64,000 nucleotides of DNA, from assembly GCA_018660465.1 (NCBI GenBank), contig JABJKH010000002.1:1-64000 (forward strand). Reading direction: 5' to 3'. Source of the stretch: Rhodospirillaceae bacterium. GTDB lineage: Bacteria; Pseudomonadota; Alphaproteobacteria; Rhodospirillales; JABJKH01. Within the stretch, counting starts at the first letter, position 1; every line of letters begins with the position of its first letter. Below, piece by piece: positions 35,518-45,116 of this stretch. The notes beneath the pieces were generated by a model. That model made no database searches. It saw nothing but the letters and a program-made list of their open reading frames with translations, and was not told the DNA's origin. Position numbers and translations under genes: made by a program.

Positions 35518-36725
35518 GCACCACGCCTTGGGTCACAATTGTCGGCATTGGTATGAATGGTGTTGAGGGTCTAACGCCTGAGCAACGCCAAGCCATCGAC
35601 GACGCAGACATCCTGGCCGGTGGAAAACGCCACTTGGAAATGATCCCTGATAATGGGAGTGAACGCTTACAATGGCGCGCGCCGTTTATTGAGTCATTAG
35701 AAAAAGTCCTAGCATACAAGGGCCGAAAAGTTACCGTCTTGGCTACGGGCGATCCCATGTGGTTCGGCATTGGTGCGACATTGAGCCATAGGGTTGGAGA
35801 GGATGAAATGAAAGTCCTGCCCGCACCGTCGGCTTTTTCTTTGGCAGCTGCACGGATGGCCTGGCCGCTTGCCGACATTGAATGCCTGAGCACACATGGC
35901 CGTCCGATTGAGACGTTGATTTCCTTCCTAACCCCAGATGCAAAATTATTGATACTCACTGCCAACGGTGACGCACCAAAAGACATAGCAAAATTATTGG
36001 TGGCGCAGGGGTTCGGTGAAAGCCGGTTCACGGTACTGGGAAATTTAGGTAGTGATGATGAACTAAAGATTGAATCACCTGCTGCTGAGTGGGGCGGCAA
36101 AGAAGCACCTGACCTCAATACCGTTGCTGTGATTTGCCACGCCGGACTGAACGCTAGAATCTTTCCACGCACAGGTGGATTACCTGACAATGCTTTCATC
36201 CACGACGGCCAAATAACCAAGCGCGAAGTTCGTGCCGTGACCCTATCATCGCTGCAACCCTTGCCCGGCCAATTATTGTGGGATGTCGGGGCCGGATGCG
36301 GATCAATCGCAATTGAGTGGATGCGCAGTGCCCGCAATGCCCGCGCTTTTTCTATCGAGAAAAACCCTAAAAGAAGGGACATGATAAAAAATAATGCACT
36401 TGGATTGGGAACGCCAAGTTTGGAAATAGTTGCGGGATCCGCACCAGATGAATTTAGGGACTTGGAAGCACCGGACGCGATTTTCATTGGCGGTGGACTA
36501 ACGACAAACAATGTCTTGTCATCCTGTTGGAAAGCGCTCAAGTCCGGAGGGCGCATCGTCGCTAACTCGGTTACGTTGGAAAGTGAGGCCATGCTAATTG
36601 ACGCTCAAAATAACTTTGGCGGCGAGCTGATTAAAATATCCATCGACCGAACCCGTGAAGTCGGCAGCTTTAATCGCTGGAAGCCACTGGCCCCAGTGAC
36701 TCAGTGGCAAGCGATCAAGCCATGA
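35514..36725 (+). CDS. cobL: Precorrin-6Y C5,15-methyltransferase (decarboxylating), CbiE-CbiT fusion
   Basis: A 403-aa fusion enzyme. Residues 1 to about 205 are the CbiE-like methyltransferase (VGIGMNGVEGLTPEQRQAI; VLATGDPMWFGIG). Residues about 210-403 are the CbiT-like one (LLWDVGAGCGSIAIEWMRS is the SAM motif). It methylates C-5 and C-15 and decarboxylates the C-12 acetate. The ATG overlaps the cobH stop (ATGA), and its own stop overlaps the cobI start the same way, which marks one coupled operon. Confidence 0.95.
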   Translation: MSTTPWVTIVGIGMNGVEGLTPEQRQAIDDADILAGGKRHLEMIPDNGSERLQWRAPFIESLEKVLAYKGRKVTVLATGDPMWFGIGATLSHRVGEDEMKVLPAPSAFSLAAARMAWPLADIECLSTHGRPIETLISFLTPDAKLLILTANGDAPKDIAKLLVAQGFGESRFTVLGNLGSDDELKIESPAAEWGGKEAPDLNTVAVICHAGLNARIFPRTGGLPDNAFIHDGQITKREVRAVTLSSLQPLPGQLLWDVGAGCGSIAIEWMRSARNARAFSIEKNPKRRDMIKNNALGLGTPSLEIVAGSAPDEFRDLEAPDAIFIGGGLTTNNVLSSCWKALKSGGRIVANSVTLESEAMLIDAQNNFGGELIKISIDRTREVGSFNRWKPLAPVTQWQAIKP

Positions 36726-37429
36726 CCGCAAAAGGTAAATTATGGGGGATTGGATTGGGTCCAGGTGATCCTGACCTGATAACCCTGAAGGCGCTAAAAA
36801 TTCTGCAAGCCGTTGATGTTGTTGCCTACCCGGCACCGTTGGAAGGTGAAAGTTTTGCCCGCTCCATCGCCGCCCCTCATTTAGCGGGCAAACAAGTTGA
36901 ATACCCCATTCGAATTCCCATGGTAGCGGACCGAGGCCCGGCACAAGATGTATATGACGTCGCCGCGAAAGATTTGGGGACACATTTAATTGCTGGGCGC
37001 ACGGTGGCTGTGCTCTGTGAAGGCGATCCGTTTTTCTATGGATCGTTCATGTATCTGTTCCAACGGTTGATTGATGATTTTGATGTCGAGGTCGTGCCAG
37101 GCGTTAGCTCCGTCATGGCGTGTGCGGCGGAAGCGGGCATGCCGTTAGGCGAACGAACAGATGTCATTACCATTTTACCGGCATCCCTTTCCGAGATTGA
37201 CCTGGAAAATAAACTTAGAGATACCGACACTGCCGTGATTATGAAGGTAGGGAGACATCTCTCTAAAGTGCGTACTATTGTGGAAAGGCTGGGGCTTATT
37301 GCCGAAGCGTGCTACGTGGAACGGGCGACGTTACCTGAGCAAAGAATTATTCCCTTGGCAGAAATATCCGATGATGCAGCACCCTATTTTTCAATGATTT
37401 TAGTTCAATCAAATGGGGGGAGATCATGA
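36722..37429 (+). CDS. cobI: Precorrin-2 (cobalt-factor II) C20-methyltransferase
   Basis: CobI/CbiL methylates C-20 of the macrocycle with S-adenosylmethionine. The 235-aa protein has the family motifs WGIGLGPGDPDLITLKALK near residue 7, VLCEGDPFFYGSFMYL near residue 100 and VPGVSSVMACAA near residue 125. The ATG at 36722 overlaps the cobL stop in an ATGA sequence, so I prefer it to the GTG six codons upstream. The stop overlaps the next gene in the same way. Confidence 0.94.
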   Translation: MTAKGKLWGIGLGPGDPDLITLKALKILQAVDVVAYPAPLEGESFARSIAAPHLAGKQVEYPIRIPMVADRGPAQDVYDVAAKDLGTHLIAGRTVAVLCEGDPFFYGSFMYLFQRLIDDFDVEVVPGVSSVMACAAEAGMPLGERTDVITILPASLSEIDLENKLRDTDTAVIMKVGRHLSKVRTIVERLGLIAEACYVERATLPEQRIIPLAEISDDAAPYFSMILVQSNGGRS

Positions 37430-39231
37430 ACCCTGTTTTTGTTTGTTTGACGTCCACGGGTGTGGCGTTGGCGAGGCAACTTGCGACGAATTTTCCAGGT
37501 TCTGTTGTTCACGGGTTGGAAGGACGGGCGGCGGATACAGATGTTTCCTTTGCCAAGACCCTACCCCATCTACAAGAACTATTTCAGAACGACCGTCCAA
37601 TCATCGGTGTTTGTGCCGCCGGCATTTTAATTCGTGCCGTGGCCCCTTTGGTGCAGAACAAGAAAATTGACCCGCCGGTAATAGCGCTTGCTGATGATGG
37701 CAGTTGCGTTGTTCCGTTATTAGGGGGACACAGGGGTGGGAACGCCTTGGCGGAAAGAATCGCGAAATTATTGGAAATTGACGCATCAGTAACAACAGCC
37801 GGTGATCGCCGGTTTGGCTTCGCCTTGGATGATCCTCCAACGGGCTGGCGGCTTGGCGACCCTCGCTCGGTCAAACCGGTAACCGCTGCTTTGTTGGCGG
37901 GCGAGTCGGTGGGCTTAATCGATGAAACCCCTACAGGCATTAACGCCGACTGGCTAAACGACAGCCATGTTGATTTTGCGTCGACTCCACAAGATTTAAA
38001 TATTCGACTCACGGCTAACGCGATTGAGGCGGACAAAAATTCTGTGGTTCTACACCCGGTAATTTTGGGCTTGGGTGTAGGGTGCGAAAGAGGTGCTGAT
38101 CCTGATGAATTATTGAACTTGGTGGAAGAGATTCTCCAGGCCCAAGGTCTGTCCCGTCACGCTATCGCCTGTGTTAGCACGATTGATTTGAAAGCGGACG
38201 AGCCCGCTGTTATTGCGCTCGCGGAAACTTTGGGTGTCCCCTTGCGGTTGTTTGCGGCGGATGCCTTAGAACAAGAAACACCGCGTGTTGCCAATCCATC
38301 TGATTATGTTTTTGAAACCGTCGGCTGTCATAGCGTGTCTGAAGCGGCGGCCCTTGCTGCCAGCGGACCAAAAGCAAAATTGATCGCGCCAAAATCAAAA
38401 GGCGCACGCACCACCTGCGCCATCGCCCAATCAACTGAATTAATAGATGTAAAATCCGTGGGACAAGGCCGAGGTCGTTTGACGGTCATCGGCATCGGAC
38501 CCGGCACCGCAGATTGGCGAGCCCCTGAAGCAACCAATGCGGTTGCACGGGCCAGCGACCTTGTGGGTTATGGGCTTTATCTTGATTTGCTGGGTGACCT
38601 TACGTCTGGGAAACAGCGTCATGACTATCCATTAGGGAAGGAAACTGACCGTGTCGCTGCCGCGTTGGACTTAGCCGCAGAGGGGCGAGAGGTCGCGTTA
38701 ATCTCCAGCGGCGATGCAGGCATCTATGCCATGGCGAGTTTGGTGTTCGAATTAATCGACACAGAAGATCGCGGCGACTGGAACCGTTTGGACGTGCAAG
38801 TGGTCCCTGGCATTTCTGCATTGCAAGCCGCGGCCGCCCGGACCGGCGCGCCGCTGGGTCATGATTTTTGCACGGTTTCGTTGTCTGACTTGCTGACTCC
38901 CTGGTCGGTTATAGAGAGACGATTGGAAGCCGCGGCCCAAGGTGATTTTGTGATAGCACTTTATAATCCGGTCTCTAAAAAGCGGCGCGATCATTTGGAA
39001 ACTGCACGAATTATTTTACTTAAACATCGCCCCGCCGGAACCCCCGTAATCATCGCGCGGAATTTAGGGCGGGCGGATGAAAAAGTTGATGTGCTTCCTC
39101 TGGAAGATTTGAAAGTGGATATGGTTGATATGTTGAGTTTGGTGATGATTGGGTCGTCGGAAACCCGGACAGTTTCCATTGCGGGTGAGACGAGGGTCTA
39201 CACGCCGCGCGGTTATGGGGATAAAAAATGA
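37426..39231 (+). CDS. cobJ: CbiG-CobJ (CbiH) fusion: cobalt-precorrin-5A hydrolase / precorrin-3B C17-methyltransferase
   Basis: A 601-aa fusion. Residues 1 to about 130 are the CbiG N-terminal domain ([33 protein letters not shown]). About 205-335 is the CobE/CbiG C-terminal domain ([16 protein letters not shown]). About 348-601 is the CobJ/CbiH methyltransferase ([48 protein letters not shown]). CbiG opens the ring lactone and releases acetaldehyde in the cobalt-early route; CbiH contracts the ring by C-17 methylation. Joining both in one chain puts successive ring-contraction steps together. It overlaps cobI and cobM by 4 bases each. Confidence 0.94.
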   Translation: MNPVFVCLTSTGVALARQLATNFPGSVVHGLEGRAADTDVSFAKTLPHLQELFQNDRPIIGVCAAGILIRAVAPLVQNKKIDPPVIALADDGSCVVPLLGGHRGGNALAERIAKLLEIDASVTTAGDRRFGFALDDPPTGWRLGDPRSVKPVTAALLAGESVGLIDETPTGINADWLNDSHVDFASTPQDLNIRLTANAIEADKNSVVLHPVILGLGVGCERGADPDELLNLVEEILQAQGLSRHAIACVSTIDLKADEPAVIALAETLGVPLRLFAADALEQETPRVANPSDYVFETVGCHSVSEAAALAASGPKAKLIAPKSKGARTTCAIAQSTELIDVKSVGQGRGRLTVIGIGPGTADWRAPEATNAVARASDLVGYGLYLDLLGDLTSGKQRHDYPLGKETDRVAAALDLAAEGREVALISSGDAGIYAMASLVFELIDTEDRGDWNRLDVQVVPGISALQAAAARTGAPLGHDFCTVSLSDLLTPWSVIERRLEAAAQGDFVIALYNPVSKKRRDHLETARIILLKHRPAGTPVIIARNLGRADEKVDVLPLEDLKVDMVDMLSLVMIGSSETRTVSIAGETRVYTPRGYGDKK

Positions 39232-39983
39232 CGGTTCACTTCATCGGCGCGGGACCTGGTGCGCCGGACCTAATTACGGTCCGGGGATTAAAATTCATCC
39301 AAGCCTGCCCGGTTTGTCTGTACGCCGGATCTTTGGTTCCGGCAGAGATTGTCGCCGCCGCGCCCGACGGTGCCGATGTCATTGATACCGCACCCATGAC
39401 CCTGGAGGAAATAATCGCCCGGATCGAAGCCGCCCATGCGGAAGGTCACGATGTCGCTCGGGTCCATTCCGGTGATCCTTCCCTATACGGTGCCATCGCT
39501 GAACAAATGCGAAGGTTGGATGGGTTGGAAATTCCCTATGATGTAACCCCTGGGGTTCCCGCGTTCGCAGCGGCAGCGGCTTTGCTGAAACAAGAACTGA
39601 CCCTGCCCGGCATTTCCCAATCGGTCATCGTCACCCGCACCGACGGCAAAGCATCGCCCATGCCGGAAGGCGAAGACTTAGCGACGCTGGGGGCCACGGG
39701 CGCGACCTTGGCCATCCATTTGTCGGTTAGAAATTTAGCCAAAGTGGTCCGCGAACTCAGCCCCCATTATGGCAACGACTGTCCTGTTCGAGTCGTCTAT
39801 CGAGCGAGTTGGCCGGATGAAAAAGTAATTTCTGGAACGCTCGAGAATATTCGTGAAAAAGTTCGGGCCGAGAAAATTACCCGCACAGCGCTCATCTTGG
39901 TGGGGCATGTTTTGAACCACGAAACATTTGCCGATAGCAAACTTTATGATGCAGACCACCGGCATATTTTAAGGCCGCGCTAA
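39228..39983 (+). CDS. cobM: Precorrin-4 (cobalt-precorrin-4) C11-methyltransferase
   Basis: CobM/CbiF adds the C-11 methyl group. The 251-aa protein begins [20 protein letters not shown], the signature of this subgroup. It has [17 protein letters not shown] near residue 28, [19 protein letters not shown] near residue 79 and [15 protein letters not shown] near residue 105. Its ATG overlaps the stop of the preceding fusion gene by 4 bases, and its own stop overlaps the convergent cobK gene by 4 bases. Confidence 0.96.
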   Translation: MTVHFIGAGPGAPDLITVRGLKFIQACPVCLYAGSLVPAEIVAAAPDGADVIDTAPMTLEEIIARIEAAHAEGHDVARVHSGDPSLYGAIAEQMRRLDGLEIPYDVTPGVPAFAAAAALLKQELTLPGISQSVIVTRTDGKASPMPEGEDLATLGATGATLAIHLSVRNLAKVVRELSPHYGNDCPVRVVYRASWPDEKVISGTLENIREKVRAEKITRTALILVGHVLNHETFADSKLYDADHRHILRPR

Positions 39984-40705
39984 AGCCACGCCATCACTGC
40001 ATCAATAGACTCAGCAATTGTTCCCGTGGGCGCTTGCGGTCGATTGATCATAACCACGGGCAAGCCCAATTTCCGCGCCGCTTCAATCTTGGCATAGGCG
40101 CCACCGCCACTGTTCTTCGATACGACCGCACCAATTTGGTGATGGCGAAACATTTCTTTCTCGGCCTCCAGGGCGAAGGGCCCTCGGCCCAATACCAACT
40201 GATGGTTCGCTAAAGGAATATCCTCCGGCGGTGCATCAACCAAGCGAACCAGAAACCAAATTTTTGACAGGGGCGCGAAAGCTGCCAGATCTTTTCGCCC
40301 GGTTGCGAGGAAGACTCTGTCTGACAAACCCTGAAGCAATGCCGCTGCTTCTGCAGCATCATTTGTAATCCGCCAATCATCTCCAGGCATTGGTGTCCAC
40401 TCAGGTCGCATGAGCTTAATCCGCGGAATGTTTTCTAGCCCACAGGCGGCTGCCGCATGGGCTGCCATGCGCGCGGCATAGGGGTGGGTCGCATCGATTA
40501 CTTTGTCTATACTTTCTTCCCGTAAAAAATCAGCGAGGCCGTTGATACCGCCAAATCCGCCGGTTCTGACTTGGCAGTCAGGCACCTTGGGAGATCGGGT
40601 TACACCGGCCAAGGAATAAATTGCCTCAAACCCTGCCTTTGCCGAAATCGCTTCGGCCAACTTTGTGCCTTCTGCCGTGCCGCCCAAGATTAGAGCCCGG
40701 ATCAT
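39980..40705 (-). CDS. cobK: Precorrin-6A (cobalt-precorrin-6A) reductase
   Basis: CobK/CbiJ reduces the macrocycle with NADPH. The 241-aa protein starts [20 protein letters not shown], the family N-terminus. It shows [18 protein letters not shown] near residue 47, [17 protein letters not shown] near residue 71 and [26 protein letters not shown] toward the end. It is transcribed with cbiD (4-base overlap, cbiD first) on the minus strand, in the middle of the plus-strand ring genes. Confidence 0.94.
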   Translation of the reverse strand: MIRALILGGTAEGTKLAEAISAKAGFEAIYSLAGVTRSPKVPDCQVRTGGFGGINGLADFLREESIDKVIDATHPYAARMAAHAAAACGLENIPRIKLMRPEWTPMPGDDWRITNDAAEAAALLQGLSDRVFLATGRKDLAAFAPLSKIWFLVRLVDAPPEDIPLANHQLVLGRGPFALEAEKEMFRHHQIGAVVSKNSGGGAYAKIEAARKLGLPVVMINRPQAPTGTIAESIDAVMAWL

Positions 40706-41811
40706 GGTTTGGAAAATCCAGCACGGCCGACGGGAATGCCCGCTCGATCAATCACAATGACTTCTATGTCGATCGCATCGTTCACTTCACCAAGCGCCGT
40801 ATCTCGCGCCCGTGCCGCCACTGTATCCCCTAAGGATACATCTTCGCGTTTAGCAACTAACAGCGCTTGAGCTGCTGTTTCCGTTGCTTCAATTTCTTGG
40901 ATTATTTTTGAGGAGGCTCCCGCATTTTTTGCAAGTCCTGCCAAAAATTCCATATCAACTTGCGAACGCTTGGAATGAAGGTCTAAGTGACCTGCAGCCA
41001 GCTTCGCCAATTTACCGAACCCGCCCGCCAACGTGATGCGGGGAACAGGGTTATCGCGCAGATATTTTAAAGCGCCGCCAGCAAAATCACCCATGTCGAT
41101 AATTGACGTTTCATCAAATCCGTAAATTTTAGACACTGTTTTTTCAGAAGTAGATCCGGTGGTCGCGGCCATGTGTTTGAGCCCAGCAGCACGACCGACG
41201 TCAATCACTTGGCGGATCGATGCAATCCAGGCCGAACACGAATAAGGCACGACGATCCCGGTGGTACCCAGAATTGATAACCCACCAACAATTCCCAATC
41301 GGCCATTCCAGGTTTTTTGGGCCAGCGCTTCGCCATTCCGGACTGAAATCGTTACCTCCACATTCAGTGCAGACTTATGGGTCGTAGCAATTTCGCTCAG
41401 GTTATCGATGATCATCTGCCGAGGTGCCGGATTAATCGCGGGCTCCCCCACCGCCAAGAGCAAGCCCGGTTTGGTCACGGTGCCAACACCTTCACCCGCC
41501 TTGAAAACAATTCCCTCGTCCGCGCCCCATTGGACCCTGGCTTCAATCGTCGCACCGTGGGTGACATCCGGGTCGTCGCCGGCATCCTTAATGATGGCAG
41601 CAGTGGCAAACCCGTCACCCAATTTACTTTCCGCAAGATCGAAAGCCGGTGTTTTGCCCTTGGGCAGGCGAATTTCGACGGGATATGGAAAGTTTCCGGT
41701 TATCAGCGCCTGAAACGCAGCCTTAGCCGCAGCCGTAGCACAAGCCCCCGTCGTCCAGCCATACCTGAGCGGCTTTTCATCATCATCTTGAAAGGTATTC
41801 GAATCATCCAT
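40702..41811 (-). CDS. cbiD: Cobalt-precorrin-5B C1-methyltransferase
   Basis: CbiD methylates C-1 in the cobalt-early pathway and replaces CobF of the late pathway. LRYGWTTGACATAAAKAAF near residue 16 is its hallmark. VEIRLPKGKTPAFDL, GGLSILGTTGIVVPYSCSAWIASI near residue 190 and FGKLAKLAAGHLDLHS near residue 272 also fit. I start at ATG 41811 (369 aa). An upstream ATG at 41904 would overlap the start of divergent cobA and adds residues without homology. The GAGGGG before 41811 is very close to the ATG, so the start is somewhat uncertain. The 77-base gap to cobA would hold both promoters. Confidence 0.92.
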   Translation of the reverse strand: MDDSNTFQDDDEKPLRYGWTTGACATAAAKAAFQALITGNFPYPVEIRLPKGKTPAFDLAESKLGDGFATAAIIKDAGDDPDVTHGATIEARVQWGADEGIVFKAGEGVGTVTKPGLLLAVGEPAINPAPRQMIIDNLSEIATTHKSALNVEVTISVRNGEALAQKTWNGRLGIVGGLSILGTTGIVVPYSCSAWIASIRQVIDVGRAAGLKHMAATTGSTSEKTVSKIYGFDETSIIDMGDFAGGALKYLRDNPVPRITLAGGFGKLAKLAAGHLDLHSKRSQVDMEFLAGLAKNAGASSKIIQEIEATETAAQALLVAKREDVSLGDTVAARARDTALGEVNDAIDIEVIVIDRAGIPVGRAGFSKP

Positions 41812-41888
41812 CCCCTCTATGTAACAACGCTTGCCGGTTACGGGAAGGGAGAGTTGCCTTAAGCCCCGGTTCTGATACATTTCGAACC

Positions 41889-42668
41889 ATGAATGATCTG
41901 CCATTTACATTGCCAAATTTTGAGCCCGGATGGGTCTGGCTGGCTGGTGCGGGGCCCGGTGATCCAGCGTTGCTGACACTCGGGACGGCGCATGGCCTAC
42001 GGCATGCCGATGTTGTGGTTTACGATGCGCTGGTAAATCCAGAAATTCTGAAACTGGCGCCGGATACGGCGGAATTGGAATACGCGGGCAAGCGCGGTGG
42101 CAAGCCGTCTGTAAAGCAAGACGATATTTCCAACCGCCTTGTCGAGCTGGCCAAAGATGGCAAAAAAGTTCTGCGGCTGAAAGGCGGCGATCCATTTGTC
42201 TTTGGGCGCGGGGCTGAAGAATGCATGGTTCTGGTAAACGCCGGTGTGCAGTTCCGTATCATCCCCGGCATTACCGCAGGCGTTGGGGGCCTTGCCTATG
42301 CCGGCATTCCGATGACCACGCGCGGGACCAATACAGCCGTTACCTTCATCACCGGCCATACTGTGACGGGCGATGTTCCTGACGATATTAACTGGCAAGC
42401 CTTGGCCGAAGGATCGCCCGTCATGATCTTTTATATGGCCGCCAAACATTTGGCGCAGATTTCTTCTCAGCTCATTAAAGCCGGGCGAAATGCTGACGAA
42501 CCAGTTGCCATTCTGCAAAAAGCGACGTTTCCGGAACAGGTAGTTCTGGAAACCACCCTTGGGTCCTGCAACGAAGATTTGAAACGCGCCGGATTGACAC
42601 CGCCGGTCCTGATTGTTGTCGGTCCTGTGGTTTCGCTGCGTGAAAAGCTTAATTGGCTGGACGACTGA
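41889..42668 (+). CDS. cobA: Uroporphyrinogen-III C-methyltransferase (SUMT)
   Basis: CobA (SUMT) methylates uroporphyrinogen III at C-2 and C-7 to give precorrin-2, the branch point to sirohydrochlorin, siroheme and corrin. The 259-aa single-domain form carries VWLAGAGPGDPALLTLGTAHGL near residue 17, YDALVNPEIL, RLKGGDPFVFGRGAEE near residue 97 and IPGITAGVGGLAYAGIPMTTRG near residue 125. It has no CysG oxidase/chelatase domain, so precorrin-2 dehydrogenase must be encoded elsewhere. Its stop codon shares a base with the cobB start (TGATG). Confidence 0.95.
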   Translation: MNDLPFTLPNFEPGWVWLAGAGPGDPALLTLGTAHGLRHADVVVYDALVNPEILKLAPDTAELEYAGKRGGKPSVKQDDISNRLVELAKDGKKVLRLKGGDPFVFGRGAEECMVLVNAGVQFRIIPGITAGVGGLAYAGIPMTTRGTNTAVTFITGHTVTGDVPDDINWQALAEGSPVMIFYMAAKHLAQISSQLIKAGRNADEPVAILQKATFPEQVVLETTLGSCNEDLKRAGLTPPVLIVVGPVVSLREKLNWLDD

Positions 42669-43990
42669 TGGGCGGCGTGGTCATTGCCGCGCCCGCATCG
42701 GCAAGCGGTAAAACACTCATCACCTTAGGGCTGCTCCGCGCCTTTTCCCGACAGGGAATTCGGGTGAGCTCACTAAAAGTCGGTCCCGACTATATCGACC
42801 CGCAATTCCACCACAAGGCATCGGGTCGGCCCTGCGGCAATCTGGATATCTGGGCGATGCGCCCTGAAACGTTCCTGCGGCAAGTCACCCAAGCGCAAAC
42901 TGACGCCGAGCTAATCATTGCCGAAGGCGTGATGGGATTGTTCGACGGCGCCCGTAGTGGTGATGGCAGCACCGCCAATGTCGCGGCAAAATTAGACTGG
43001 CCGGTAATATTGGTGGTGGATGTTCGCGGCCAAGCCGCATCTGCTGCGGCCGTAGTTGAAGGATTTGCCAATCATCGAAAAGATGTGCAAATTGGTGGCG
43101 TGATTTTTAACCGGGTCGGCAGCGATCAACATGCCGCAATTCTGAATGACGCCATGGCGGGCTCGGCAATCCCCGTCTTAGGGTATCTTCCTAGGAGTGA
43201 AGAACTTTCCCTGCCGGAACGCCATCTGGGATTGGTTCAAGCAGGCGAATCATCTGAGACCGAAGATCGCATTAATGCTGCTGCTACTCATATAGAAACG
43301 CACATCGATTTAGATCAACTTCGGGAGTTAGCTGGGGAGGTTACTTCTCCCGTCCCAACAAATAACGATCCCACCGTACCGCCTTTGGGCTGTCGGATCG
43401 CCATCGCCCGGGACGACGCATTTTCTTTTGCCTACCCCTTTCAGCTTGATGGCTGGCGGCGCGCGAGTGCCGACATCACGTTCTTTTCGCCCCTAAATGA
43501 CGAGACTCCTGACGAGTCAGCGAATGCGGTCTTTCTACCCGGTGGCTACCCTGAACTTCATGCTGAGCGACTCGGGCATTGCAGCAAATTCATTGATGGT
43601 ATTCGCACAGCAGCAGAACGAGGCGCAATCATTTACGGTGAATGCGGTGGCTATATGGTGTTGGGTGAGGCGCTAACCGACAGAGATGGCAAAACCCATC
43701 CCATGATTGGCCTGTTGCCAGTCAAAACTTCATTTCAAGATGGTCGTTTGCATTTAGGATATCGGTCTCTAAGTCTCGCAAGTGACAGCCCCCTCGGCCC
43801 AAGGGGCGCAACATTTCGCGGCCACGAATTTCATTATTCTCGGATACTTCAGGAAGAAACTTCATCGCCGCTTTTCGAGGTATCCGATGCCCTTGGTCAG
43901 AACTTACCCGCTGCGGGATGCAGATCAAATTCGGTAATGGGGTCGTTTATTCACCTGATAGACCGCCAAGCGCCGCTGCAAGACGACTAA
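42668..43990 (+). CDS. cobB: Cobyrinic acid a,c-diamide synthase
   Basis: CobB/CbiA amidates the a and c acetate side chains. The 440-aa protein has the ATPase P-loop APASASGKTLITLGLLRAF near residue 7, KVGPDYIDPQFH near residue 38 and the glutaminase nucleophile in YGECGGYMVLGEAL near residue 327. The C-terminal MGSFIHLI retains the catalytic His region. I start at ATG 42668, which overlaps the cobA stop (TGATG); a TTG five codons earlier is less likely. The 3' end overlaps convergent cobC by 44 bases. Confidence 0.94.
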   Translation: MGGVVIAAPASASGKTLITLGLLRAFSRQGIRVSSLKVGPDYIDPQFHHKASGRPCGNLDIWAMRPETFLRQVTQAQTDAELIIAEGVMGLFDGARSGDGSTANVAAKLDWPVILVVDVRGQAASAAAVVEGFANHRKDVQIGGVIFNRVGSDQHAAILNDAMAGSAIPVLGYLPRSEELSLPERHLGLVQAGESSETEDRINAAATHIETHIDLDQLRELAGEVTSPVPTNNDPTVPPLGCRIAIARDDAFSFAYPFQLDGWRRASADITFFSPLNDETPDESANAVFLPGGYPELHAERLGHCSKFIDGIRTAAERGAIIYGECGGYMVLGEALTDRDGKTHPMIGLLPVKTSFQDGRLHLGYRSLSLASDSPLGPRGATFRGHEFHYSRILQEETSSPLFEVSDALGQNLPAAGCRSNSVMGSFIHLIDRQAPLQDD

Positions 43991-44963
43991 AGGCCACGTC
44001 ATTACCAGGCAGGCCAAAACGCAGCCACTTCGGATAATCGGGGAAAGGCCGTACCAAAATGCCCGCTTCTCCCAACAGATGATAAATCTGCCCAGCTTTC
44101 TCATGCGCCCCAAGGCGAAATAAATCCGTCCCACCTATGATCTCAAAATCATTTTCGCTCAAAATTTGGTCCAACCGCGCCCGATCCCGTGCCAGACGGG
44201 ATCGAGTCTCCGTCGCCCAATCCTCATCTCCATAGGCGCGGGCACCAATTTCCAAAGCGGGGCCGGAGACAGCCCAAGGGCCAAGCTTTCGTTTTAAGAG
44301 AGAGATCGTTTCTTGGTTGCCAGAGGCAAACCCTAAACGCAGTCCTGCCAATCCGAAGAATTTCCCAAATGAATGCAAAAGTATCAGCCCCGAAATATCG
44401 GCTTTTGATGCCAAACTGAGTTCTGGCGTGGGATCAGTAAAGGCCTGATCAACGACGAGAAGGCCCCCTTTCGCCGCAAGTTTTTCGGCCCAGGATATCA
44501 GTACTCCTGGCGAATAAGTCTGTCCGTCCGGGTTGTTAGGATTGACTACAACGACCACATCGGCAGGTTGAGCGTCATCCAAATTACCAACCATCCGCAC
44601 CCGATGCCCGCCTGCGCGCCAGGTCTCTGCGTGCTCTTCATAGGTTGGCGCCAAAATCGCGACATCAGAGGGACCCCGAAGGCTTGGCAAACATTGCAAA
44701 ATTGCCTGAGTACCAGGCGCTGCAACGAAGCCCGCATCTGCCGTTACACCATAGAAATTACGGGCGGTCCCAAGCAATCCATCCAAAACCGTCTGTTGCG
44801 GTAAATTCCAAAGGTTGGAAGGATCAACCGCTGTATTGGGATAGGCCACGGGATTTATCCCCGTAGATAAATCCAGCCACCCCCCTTCAGGCATGCCAAA
44901 CCGAATGATCGCATCGCTCAGATCACCGCCGTGCACCAATTTAGGAGTATCGCTTGCGTTCAT
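43947..44963 (-). CDS. cobC: Threonine-phosphate decarboxylase
   Basis: CobC (the Salmonella CobD equivalent) is a PLP enzyme of the aminotransferase fold that makes aminopropanol phosphate, the linker used by CobD/CbiB. HGGDLSDAIIRFGMPEGGWLDLSTGINP near the N-terminus, VVVNPNNPDGQTYS near residue 137 and LHSFGKFFGLAGLRLGFA near residue 190 (with the PLP lysine) identify it. I use ATG 44963 (338 aa); a TTG at 44984 is possible. The promoter must lie in the short gap that also holds the FNR-type site at 45007. Confidence 0.92.
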   Translation of the reverse strand: MNASDTPKLVHGGDLSDAIIRFGMPEGGWLDLSTGINPVAYPNTAVDPSNLWNLPQQTVLDGLLGTARNFYGVTADAGFVAAPGTQAILQCLPSLRGPSDVAILAPTYEEHAETWRAGGHRVRMVGNLDDAQPADVVVVVNPNNPDGQTYSPGVLISWAEKLAAKGGLLVVDQAFTDPTPELSLASKADISGLILLHSFGKFFGLAGLRLGFASGNQETISLLKRKLGPWAVSGPALEIGARAYGDEDWATETRSRLARDRARLDQILSENDFEIIGGTDLFRLGAHEKAGQIYHLLGEAGILVRPFPDYPKWLRFGLPGNDVAFSRLAAALGGLSGE

Positions 44964-45006
44964 AGTCCAACTTATACGCTCCAAATTGACCTATCACCAT
45001 GTAATC

Positions 45007-45048
45007 TTGACCTAGGTCAAGGAATGCCCACAGGCATTTAGCTATAAC
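45007..45048 (+). promoter_or_regulatory. Predicted class-II FNR-activated promoter
   Basis: TTGAC-CTAG-GTCAA (45007-45020) is a perfect 5+5 palindrome of the FNR type. Its centre lies 41.5 bases before a predicted start at 45055. TATAAC at 45043-45048 then falls at -12 to -7, the right place for a -10 box, and there is no competing -35 box. This is the geometry of class-II FNR-activated promoters. It reads into the terminated transcript at 45055-45206. The palindrome could also act on divergent cobC, whose start is 44 bases away. The regulator encoded at 45235-45987 has the residues expected to read such a site. Confidence 0.65.
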
Positions 45049-45116
45049 AAACCTGTCGCCGGGTTTTTCCCCTTAGAACTCCGCGACATTATTCCGAAGC
45101 ACCGTTCGGAATTGGG

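Noticed and set aside
35486-36592. A 368-codon minus-strand frame opposite cobL
   Set aside because: It lies fully antisense to a well-supported fusion enzyme and shows no family motifs; a shadow frame.
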